From assembly GCA_937884685.1 (NCBI GenBank), contig CAKZYM010000529.1, positions 1 to 7,346 of the forward strand: a DNA stretch of 7,346 bases. The letters run 5' to 3'. Positions 1 to 4,879 of the stretch are shown piece after piece. The notes under the pieces are model-generated. The model ran no database searches and was not told the origin of the DNA. It saw only the letters and a list, made by a program, of their open reading frames with translations. The translations under genes and the position numbers were made by a program. Source of the stretch: an uncultured Calothrix sp. (GTDB lineage: Bacteria > Cyanobacteriota > Cyanobacteriia > Cyanobacteriales > Nostocaceae). Numbering within the stretch: the first letter of the stretch is position 1; every line of letters starts with the position of its first letter.

Positions 1-55
1 TTTTTATATTTAAGTTACTAGGGATATTACTTAGCTTTTCGTCATTTTTACTGAA
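1..55. repeat. 55-bp direct repeat, copy 1 (may extend left of window)
   Basis: This stretch is identical over 55 bases to 1844-1898, in the same orientation. Copy 1 lies about 790 bp before the first PEP-CTERM gene and copy 2 about 290 bp before the second. The sequence is AT-rich and non-coding and has no strong internal hairpin. Beyond base 55 the two contexts diverge. The left boundary of copy 1 cannot be seen because the window starts inside or at the repeat. It may be a remnant of the duplication that made the two paralogues, a shared upstream element, or a dispersed repeat. Confidence 0.85.
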
Positions 56-221
56 AAATATATTGAAGCTTTTGAAAATAAAACTTGAAAGAATAAACAA
101 ATAGGGCTTGTTTGGTAAACGTAGCAAGCCAAATTCTACTTTAGATAATTATTCATACACAAAATACGACAGCTTCCCGGAAGTCAGTTCTATTTTTATC
201 CTGAAAGTTAATGTAATAGGA

Positions 222-259
222 GCGTCTCGCTCGCTTGTGACATCAAGCAAGCGAGACGC
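222..259. repeat. REP-like palindrome (16-bp arms)
   Basis: The arms 222-237 and 244-259 are reverse complements over 16 bases with one mismatch (which becomes a wobble pair in RNA), separated by the 6-base loop TGACAT. The element is GC-rich in an AT-rich surrounding and lies far from any stop codon, so a terminator role is unlikely. Palindromes built on GCGTCTCGCTTGC-like words are, from memory, common dispersed repeats in filamentous cyanobacteria; the family name cannot be assigned from this window alone. Confidence 0.7.
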
Positions 260-615
260 ATTTCATTGCATATTATGTCCTAACGGATACGACACGCTGG
301 GCTAAGGTTAACGCACTACTTATTATTCTGATTGCTGTTTAGTCCTATTTACAAGACTTCTGCTATTAGGTCAGGGAGCAGCGCTTTGTGGAGACTTCTT
401 CCTTCCGAAGAATAGAAAATGCTGATAACGAAACAGCCGCTAAGTATTTTAGATGGCGCTATTTTTCGCGGCTTACACTTATCATGTTTGGGTTATCTAG
501 TTTTTAGAAGTTTAACCGATAAAACTACGGATATTTTTAGAAATTTTTGAGTTTTTACAAAGTTTCGCCCAGAACACCTATAAGTTTTAACAAAGAATAG
601 AATAACTGACTATTG

Positions 616-634
616 TCTGGTAATTGTTGCCAGA
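616..634. promoter_or_regulatory. Short dyad, operator-like
   Basis: TCTGGTAA and TTGCCAGA form an 8-bp dyad with one wobble position around the 3-base centre TTG. It lies about 210 bp upstream of the first PEP-CTERM gene. It could be a regulator site or a small RNA hairpin; no regulator can be named, and chance is possible for a dyad this short. Confidence 0.25.
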
Positions 635-845
635 TAAAATACTGATTTAAATGTATATTTAATTTTGTTTAAAGTAAGTAATTTACCTTATTTTACCAGC
701 AAGATTAAGTTGCGATAAATACTGTTGGTAAGGGATGACATATTCACTTACGCCGAAATACTATACAAATATGGATACGAGGAAACACACAAACACTCTT
801 ATCCAAAACAAATTTTAAAATCAGTATTTTCTAGAGAGATTAACA

Positions 846-1649
846 ATGAAAAATATCAAAAAGTTAGTAAAAACCCTCGCAGCAGTTTCCACCATCGGTT
901 TAGGTTTTGCTACAGTCTCCGTCGGTCAAGCACAAGCAGCTTCATTAGTTCCCAACCAAGAAGGTGAAATCCAACTCACAAATACCGACCTCCAATGTTT
1001 AGACCCTAGCTACTGTATCGACACAACTAGTTTAGATTTCGGTTACTCTGTCACCAGCGAAATATACGATACCGATGGAGAAGGTCTACAGTTTGGAAGA
1101 AGTCGCTTATTCTCAGATGATAGAAGCACAATCAACAACGGAAGCAATGGTTTCGACTTAACACAGTTTGGGATTACATTCCTAGGTGAAGACGAAGGAA
1201 CAAACCCACAAGCACAAACAAACTGGTTCCGTGCTGTAGCTTACGAAGAAGGTTCAAACACACCATTTGAAGATGGACGTTTAGAAGTTGGTCGGTTTAG
1301 ATTTGATTTCGAGGAAACAGCCAATGAAGTAAGACTAGACTTCTTTGATATTGAGGATGCTGACTTCAGTGGAATTCTTGAAGTCAACGGACAAGAAGTA
1401 AACTTGCTCGATATGTTACTTCCAGCAGGTCCGGACAGCAATATTCAGACTTTGGTCTTGAGAAATGTAAATAACTTCGTAGTACAGATGGGTAAGCCGG
1501 GTCCTAACAGTACTTTTGAGAATACTGGTGATGGTGTTTCACTAGCAGTAAGCGTACCTGAGTCTGAAAACGTCATTGGTTTGAGCGCTCTAGCTGTTGC
1601 TGGAGTTATTACCCTCAAGCGTCGCAAAAGAGCTTCAAAAAAGGCTTAA
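846..1649 (+). CDS. LEVG-type PEP-CTERM-like secreted protein with a degenerate sorting motif (267 aa)
   Basis: Predicted exported protein of unknown function. Residues 1-31 form a signal peptide (basic start MKNIKK, hydrophobic core, likely cleavage at AQA-A, 31/32). The mature part is acidic and probably beta-rich, with GRLEVGRF at 144-151 matching the LEVG family of PEP-CTERM proteins, a DFFD segment at 165-168 and GILEVNGQ at 176-183. The tail has a PEP-CTERM layout: motif, hydrophobic stretch 243-257 (with LSALAVAG), then a basic end. However, the motif reads VPES (237-240) rather than VPEP, so recognition by an exosortase is uncertain. Cys51 and Cys57 have no counterpart in the downstream paralogue (2192-2929), which is otherwise roughly 40-45% identical by eye. 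The ATG start follows AGAGAG (833-838) at a good distance. Secretion is inferred from the signal; a biological role cannot be stated. Confidence 0.88.
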   Translation: MKNIKKLVKTLAAVSTIGLGFATVSVGQAQAASLVPNQEGEIQLTNTDLQCLDPSYCIDTTSLDFGYSVTSEIYDTDGEGLQFGRSRLFSDDRSTINNGSNGFDLTQFGITFLGEDEGTNPQAQTNWFRAVAYEEGSNTPFEDGRLEVGRFRFDFEETANEVRLDFFDIEDADFSGILEVNGQEVNLLDMLLPAGPDSNIQTLVLRNVNNFVVQMGKPGPNSTFENTGDGVSLAVSVPESENVIGLSALAVAGVITLKRRKRASKKA

Positions 1650-1657
1650 ATTCTACT

Positions 1658-1690
1658 GGTAAATAACCCTTATTTACCGTAATAAGGGTT
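1658..1690 (+). terminator. Overlapping alternative hairpins after the first PEP-CTERM gene
   Basis: Two perfect stems share bases. Stem A pairs GGTAAATAA (1658-1666) with TTATTTACC (1670-1678) around a CCC loop. Stem B pairs AACCCTTATT (1665-1674) with AATAAGGGTT (1681-1690) around TACCGT. Only one can form at a time. They start 8 bases after the stop codon, the usual place for a terminator or 3'-end stabilising structure. No T-tract follows, so this is not a textbook intrinsic terminator. Confidence 0.5.
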
Positions 1691-1843
1691 GCATCTAACC
1701 ACTACATTATTTGAAATCTTATTTGGTATTAGGACTTACGCATCTTTACTTATAAAAATATTCCCTTCTCTTTAAACTTCATTGAGTAGATAGATGATTC
1801 AACCTTTCTCGGTTTTATTATCTGACTGCTCAATTTTTTTTGT

Positions 1844-1898
1844 TTTTTATATTTAAGTTACTAGGGATATTACTTAGCTTTTCGTCATTTTTACTGAA
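1844..1898. repeat. 55-bp direct repeat, copy 2
   Basis: This is an exact match in the same orientation to bases 1-55. It lies between the two PEP-CTERM paralogues, about 290 bp before the second start codon. Immediately left of it is a T-rich run; to the right the sequence differs from that following copy 1. A perfect 55-base match is much better conserved than the two neighbouring genes, so it is either recent, kept by selection, or homogenised by recombination. Confidence 0.85.
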
Positions 1899-2191
1899 TC
1901 TATTTCTATTAGTTTAAAGATAGATATTTTCAAAGTTATAAATCTAAGTTTTATTTCGTATATATAGCCAATATAAACTGGTTTTCAATAAGGAATATCG
2001 CGGTAATTCACGTAATTTCTCGGAAAAATATTGGATTTTTATCTCAAAATAAAGTTTGGATTAATTCTGTTGATAAGGGCTTACGTTTTTGCAAGTTGGT
2101 CTATTAGCTTAGTAAGTAATCGAAGGCAAACAAAACAAACTAGTGATTGCCTCGTTTCAACAAAGAAAAGAAGAAAGAAGGGAAATTAATC

Positions 2192-2929
2192 ATGCGTAAG
2201 TTCAACGTTATTGCTGCTATTTTCGGTTTAGGTTTAGGATTCGCTGCTGCTGCACCTGCTGCTAATGCTGCTAGTTTGATTCCTCAACAAGAAGGTGAAA
2301 TTATGTTAGAAAACCTCAGCGTTCTTGATGAAGATCAAGCTATTGATACTAGTGAATTAGGTTTCAGCGTTACAAGTTTACTGTTCGACACTGATAGTTC
2401 TCAGGATGTAAATTACGGACTCAGCCGATTATTTGTTGATGCGAAAGGCACTGAAAACGATTACGGTGATGGTTTTATTCGATTTGGGGCTGAAGATGGT
2501 GGAACAACCGAAGGATTAGGAGAATTTTATCTTCGTGCTGCTGCTATTCAAACTGATGGTGTAGCCTCTGAAGGAGGAGAATTAGAGGTGGGTCGTTTCT
2601 TGCTTGAATTTGAGGAAGAATTAGACAAAATTACCCTTGATTTCTTCGATACAGAATCATCACCTTTTACCGGAATTCTTCAAGTCAACGGACAGTCCAT
2701 GGAAGAATTTTTAGAAGCAGGAGAAGATGGTAATACTCAATCAATCACTTTGAATAATGTATCTTCTCTTGTAATTCAACTTGGTAAGGATAATGGAACA
2801 GGAAGTGGTGATGGTGTAACCTTATCAGGGATTCAATCCGTACCCGAACCTACAACAACTATCAGCCTTGGTGCTTTAGCAGTAGCTGGTATGTTCGGTG
2901 TCAAGAAGCGTAAGCAACTCAAGAAGTAG
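2192..2929 (+). CDS. LEVG-type PEP-CTERM protein (245 aa)
   Basis: Predicted exported protein, paralogue of the gene at 846-1649. The signal peptide covers residues 1-26 (MRK start, Ala/Gly-rich core, cleavage at ANA-A). The mature part is acidic and contains GELEVGRF at 129-136, DFFD at 150-153 and GILQVNGQ at 161-168, all shared with its neighbour. The C terminus carries a canonical sorting signal: VPEP at 217-220, hydrophobic segment about 222-237 with LGALAVAG, then KKRKQLKK. Known PEP-CTERM tails are cut by an exosortase at the cell envelope; no exosortase gene lies in this window. I chose ATG 2192 because AAGGGA (2178-2183) sits 8 bases ahead and the signal peptide begins properly there. 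An upstream in-frame TTG (2147) would add 15 charged residues before the signal peptide and is less likely. The biological role is unknown; surface or matrix association is inferred. Confidence 0.9.
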   Translation: MRKFNVIAAIFGLGLGFAAAAPAANAASLIPQQEGEIMLENLSVLDEDQAIDTSELGFSVTSLLFDTDSSQDVNYGLSRLFVDAKGTENDYGDGFIRFGAEDGGTTEGLGEFYLRAAAIQTDGVASEGGELEVGRFLLEFEEELDKITLDFFDTESSPFTGILQVNGQSMEEFLEAGEDGNTQSITLNNVSSLVIQLGKDNGTGSGDGVTLSGIQSVPEPTTTISLGALAVAGMFGVKKRKQLKK

Positions 2930-3148
2930 GTTTTTTAATCAACAAGTAGTAGCAAACCTCTTTTTGAAAGTTTCTGGTTAATCCACTATCTACAATATGA
3001 AAGGATATACGTCTTTACTAGTGTATCCAGCTTCAATGGAAAAACTGTTCTTCTAAGGAGTCTTTATTTTATGATTTTTGTGTAGATTTTTTGATTCATG
3101 TGACATTTAATTGGAGTATAGAAGTTGATTCTATGCTCCAATTTTTTT
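2930..3148 (+). ncRNA. Possible small RNA or long structured 3' UTR
   Basis: About 180 bases separate the second PEP-CTERM stop codon from a strong terminator. In between lies a hairpin, GGATATAC (3003-3010) with GTGTATCC (3021-3028), whose single imperfect position is a G-U wobble, as is the one in the terminator stem. An AAGGAG word at 3055-3060 precedes an ATG at 3071, but that frame stops after four codons, so no peptide is supported. TACAAT at 2991-2996 resembles a -10 box without a well-placed -35. It may be a 3' UTR of the upstream gene, a 3'-UTR-derived small RNA, or an independent small RNA. Confidence 0.3.
3111..3148 (+). terminator. Intrinsic terminator
   Basis: A 13-bp stem pairs 3111-3123 (TTGGAGTATAGAA) with 3129-3141 (TTCTATGCTCCAA), with one G-U wobble, a 5-base loop GTTGA, and seven T's at 3142-3148. 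The T-tract sets its direction as rightward, so it ends transcription from the second PEP-CTERM gene or from a small RNA between. The opposite strand has no U-run, so it does not serve the leftward genes. Confidence 0.85.
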
Positions 3149-3149
3149 G

Positions 3150-3258
3150 TATATAGCGGTTTTAAGTTGAATAGAATATACCCTTTTCCTTGATAGGTCG
3201 AGGGGCTGGGGGTGAGGTCTATAAAAGCGTATTTCACTCAACCGAAAAGCACTATATA
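3150..3258. repeat. MITE-like element with imperfect 32-bp terminal inverted repeats
   Basis: Arms 3150-3181 and 3227-3258 are inverted copies, identical at about 70% of positions, starting with TATATAG and sharing TTTT and GTTGA blocks. The 45-base centre includes a G-rich run (AGGGGCTGGGGGTGAGG). There is no coding capacity. Length and structure fit a non-autonomous dispersed element. TATAGCGGTTTT-like ends are, from memory, common in cyanobacterial intergenic repeats. No target-site duplication is obvious. It abuts the terminator at 3111-3148. Confidence 0.55.
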
Positions 3259-3361
3259 TATTGCTGCGGAAAAAACAGACGGTAGTGCGGTCTTCGTAGC
3301 GTGTTTGTTAGCCAAGGGTGTCCGTGCTTAACATAAGATATGCATCTGGCTCGCATTACGG

Positions 3362-3379
3362 AAATGACTATACAACTAA
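3362..3379. repeat. 18-bp inverted repeat flanking the DUF456 gene, distal copy
   Basis: AAATGACTATACAACTAA is the reverse complement of 3900-3917 with one mismatch. The partner contains the start codon and first codons of the leftward DUF456 gene; this copy lies just beyond that gene's stop codon, on the other strand. On the + strand it starts a 26-codon open frame that is probably meaningless. Confidence 0.75.
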
Positions 3380-3387
3380 CTGCAAAA

Positions 3388-3915
3388 CTAAGCTCCGAAC
3401 ACCTGCGACCAAGTTGTAAAAACAAAAACCATAACTGCTGCTAAAGCAAGAAAACCTTGGATAATATTTCCAATCAAACTACCTACAACGATTCCTAGAC
3501 CAGCTTTAACTGCGACTACTAAATCTTTCCGATAAATGAATTCACCAATAATTGCTCCTAAGAGCGGTCCAATAAAAATACCTATCACAGGACCACCAAC
3601 AACTAAAAAAGGTGGTAGCAATCCAAAGAAGGCTACTGCTAATCCAATCATCGAACCAATTTGACCCCATTTACTCGCACCAGCTTTTTTTGCTCCCCAG
3701 TATGCTGCTAAAAAATCAATCCCCATACTCAACAGCAAAATCACGACTGTAACAGTCAAAGGTACGCTAATAGCAACAAAAGTACCTTTAACAAATCCCC
3801 AAATAATAATTCCGATTAAAATCAAACTTGTTCCCGGAACACCAGGAACCACAGCACCAATCACACCCGCGAGCATTAAGACAATTATTAAGCCATAGAT
3901 TATTTGTATAGTCAT
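3388..3915 (-). CDS. DUF456 family small membrane protein (175 aa)
   Basis: Integral membrane protein of unknown function. The assignment rests on the family's recognisable pattern: an early P-G-x-P-G-T segment (VVPGVPGTSLILIG, 22-35), then an acidic residue plus G-A-K-K-x-G-A-S-K-W-G motif (Asp67, 74-84), then glycine-rich hydrophobic helices with a GAIIGEFIYRKD stretch near 120-130. I estimate four to five membrane segments: about 4-21, 28-42, 50-72, 86-118 and 132-168, the last two possibly hairpins. The length is normal for the family. The ATG start has no clear Shine-Dalgarno sequence (AATAAA precedes it). It is the third gene of a leftward run after rpaB and the CCB-like gene, 109 bp after the latter, so read-through from upstream is possible. 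An 18-bp inverted repeat brackets it. No substrate or pathway can be proposed. Confidence 0.85.
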   Translation of the reverse strand: MTIQIIYGLIIVLMLAGVIGAVVPGVPGTSLILIGIIIWGFVKGTFVAISVPLTVTVVILLLSMGIDFLAAYWGAKKAGASKWGQIGSMIGLAVAFFGLLPPFLVVGGPVIGIFIGPLLGAIIGEFIYRKDLVVAVKAGLGIVVGSLIGNIIQGFLALAAVMVFVFTTWSQVFGA

Positions 3916-3917
3916 TT
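3900..3917. repeat. 18-bp inverted repeat flanking the DUF456 gene, start-codon copy
   Basis: This segment covers the ATG and first codons of the leftward DUF456 gene (coding strand AAATGACTATACAAATAA) and matches 3362-3379 in inverted orientation at 17 of 18 positions. Confidence 0.75.
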
Positions 3918-3943
3918 TTATTTACTTAATTACGTAAGAGAGA

Positions 3944-3968
3944 GTTAGGAGTTAGGAGTTAGGAGTTA
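3944..3968. repeat. Heptad tandem repeat GTTAGGA (3.6 copies)
   Basis: Three perfect GTTAGGA units at 3944-3964 are followed by GTTA. Short tandem heptamers of this kind (STRR sequences) are known from heterocystous cyanobacteria. The unit is the reverse complement of TCCTAAC found at 4841-4875, on the other side of the CCB-like gene. Confidence 0.85.
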
Positions 3969-3977
3969 ATAATTTAC

Positions 3978-4024
3978 CCAATCCCCAATTAGCAATCACC
4001 AATTACCAATTACCAATTACCAAT
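3978..4024. repeat. Heptad tandem repeat CCAATTA (6.7 copies)
   Basis: Units in strict 7-base phase are CCAATCC, CCAATTA, GCAATCA, three perfect CCAATTA, and a partial CCAAT. The array ends on the base before the stop codon of the leftward CCB-like gene (4025-4027), so it forms the start of that gene's 3' untranslated region. It is a second, different STRR family in the same gap. Confidence 0.88.
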
Positions 4025-4660
4025 CTATTTCAAACTAACAGCTAATTTATCGGCGATTCCGGCTATCCAATTTTCGTCTTGTTTTGTATAACTCCGTGGA
4101 GCATGCGCTCCTAAAATTAAGACTCCTTCTTCACCAATTGGTTGACAAATTACACCTTGAGTATTAATCGGCAAGTAATCAAATTCAACTCTTCCGGGAT
4201 ACACTTTTAAATCTACTAAATAAACTGGTTTATGCTTTTCTAAAACTCTTTTTAATATTGCTCCTGGTGTAACGTCGGCTTTTTCTCCTAAAATTCCGCG
4301 ACGCATTAAAATTTTGTCTTGATAGTAAACAACTACCGAACGGGTTACTGTATTTGTCAATAATAAATGAGATGCCCAAGCCAATTCTGTTTTTACAGCA
4401 TCTGATAAATCGGGAGCAAGAATAAAACCTTCTTCACCTATAAGCTCCACAGCGTCCGGTGTACGGGGCTGTACCTGCTGCCAGATTAAGCCCGTTAATA
4501 TCAAAACGGCGCTTAAAATTACACCAAGGACATCAGCGCGAGCTTGGGATTCTGTTAGTTGCGGTGAGTATAAACGGTTTATCAACAAAAGTACAGCGCC
4601 TAACCCACCCACAACGATAGGTAGACGCTTTAAAAAGCGATTGGGATCTGGATTAGCCAT
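4025..4660 (-). CDS. CCB2/CCB4-like protein, cofactor assembly of complex C subunit B (211 aa)
   Basis: Predicted assembly factor for the cytochrome b6f complex. Members of this family (DUF2930; CCB2/CCB4 in algae and plants) act at the thylakoid membrane in the covalent attachment of heme c(i) to cytochrome b6. Residues 13-28 and 44-60 form two membrane helices, joined by a short loop, followed by a soluble, GAF-like domain from about 70 to 211 (VELIGEEGF near 71-79, a second IGEEGV segment near 176-181). This layout and length fit the family. The ATG start gives MANPDPNRF; the ribosome site is weak. It lies 219 bp downstream of rpaB in the same direction and 109 bp before the DUF456 gene. 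Both flanks carry heptad repeats. The family call is based on overall sequence recognition; whether the cyanobacterial protein does exactly the same job is inferred. Confidence 0.85.
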   Translation of the reverse strand: MANPDPNRFLKRLPIVVGGLGAVLLLINRLYSPQLTESQARADVLGVILSAVLILTGLIWQQVQPRTPDAVELIGEEGFILAPDLSDAVKTELAWASHLLLTNTVTRSVVVYYQDKILMRRGILGEKADVTPGAILKRVLEKHKPVYLVDLKVYPGRVEFDYLPINTQGVICQPIGEEGVLILGAHAPRSYTKQDENWIAGIADKLAVSLK

Positions 4661-4684
4661 TTTGATGTAGTTATGAGTTAATTC

Positions 4685-4717
4685 GATTTTAGATTCTAGA
4701 TTTTAGATTTTGGATTG
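4685..4717. repeat. Heptad tandem repeat GATTTTA (4.7 copies)
   Basis: In-phase heptads are GATTTTA, GATTCTA, GATTTTA, GATTTTG and a partial GATTG. It lies in the upstream region of the CCB-like gene, 24 bp before its start codon, so it could fall inside the mRNA leader. It is degenerate compared with the arrays at 3944 and 3978. Confidence 0.7.
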
Positions 4718-4840
4718 TTCTTTTAGTAAATCTGTTACTACTTATCTAATCTCAAGTCTAAAACCCATGCGGGTGTTGCTTAATCGCTTACCTTTACTGT
4801 CAATTCCACGAAAAAGCACCGCATTCAACCTAATTTTTAC

Positions 4841-4875
4841 TCCTAACTCCTAACTCTTAACTCCTAATTCCTTAC
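4841..4875. repeat. Heptad tandem repeat TCCTAAC (5 copies)
   Basis: Units are TCCTAAC twice, TCTTAAC, TCCTAAT and TCCTTAC. The array lies just after the rpaB stop codon (4880-4882, read leftward). It is the same heptad as at 3944-3968 but inverted, so the two arrays could pair or recombine across the CCB-like gene. Confidence 0.85.
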
Positions 4876-4879
4876 TATT

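Larger units (their letters stand above)
56..845. other. Long non-coding stretch upstream of the first PEP-CTERM gene
   Basis: I see no convincing gene here. Open frames of 65 and 80 codons exist (108-305 and 725-967), but the first runs through a palindrome and the second overlaps the real gene in another frame; neither resembles a known protein. The stretch holds a REP-like palindrome (222-259), a short inverted repeat TTCTTC/GAAGAA (396-412), AGCCGC/GCGGCT arms (435-440 and 468-473), and a dyad at 616-634. A possible weak promoter is ATGACA at 735-740 followed after 18 bases by TACTAT at 759-764, but the match is poor. The leader of the downstream gene probably begins in the last 100 bases. 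Confidence 0.5.
1650..2191. other. Non-coding gap between the two PEP-CTERM paralogues
   Basis: No gene is visible. The gap holds an overlapping hairpin pair just after the first gene (1658-1690), copy 2 of the 55-bp direct repeat (1844-1898), and about 290 bp of AT-rich leader before the second gene. The length and the hairpins suggest that the second gene has its own promoter rather than being co-transcribed, but I could not identify a convincing -35/-10 pair. Confidence 0.5.

Noticed and set aside
108..305. 65-codon open frame on the + strand
   Set aside because: It crosses the REP-like palindrome at 222-259, has no ribosome site or recognisable protein features, and looks like chance coding in non-coding DNA.
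725..967. 80-codon open frame on the + strand
   Set aside because: It overlaps the start of the first PEP-CTERM gene in another frame, starts with TTG and has no protein-like features; the overlapping gene has a clear signal peptide and family motifs.
1241..1627. Two minus-strand open frames of 60-66 codons inside the first PEP-CTERM gene
   Set aside because: They are antisense shadows of a well-supported gene, with no independent evidence.
1731..1743. AGGACTTACGCAT motif resembling ends of cyanobacterial insertion elements
   Set aside because: I found no inverted partner (TGCGTAAGTCCT) in the window, so an element cannot be supported.
2147..2191. TTG start adding 15 residues to the second PEP-CTERM protein
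   Set aside because: The extension is highly charged and would precede the signal peptide; ATG 2192 has a good ribosome site and a normal signal peptide.
3071..3085. ATG preceded by AAGGAG downstream of the second PEP-CTERM gene
   Set aside because: The frame ends after four codons, too short to claim a peptide.
3270..3293. Possible terminator for the leftward genes (AGAC/GTCT arms with a U-run on the minus strand)
   Set aside because: The stem is only four base pairs with a nine-base loop, too weak to call.
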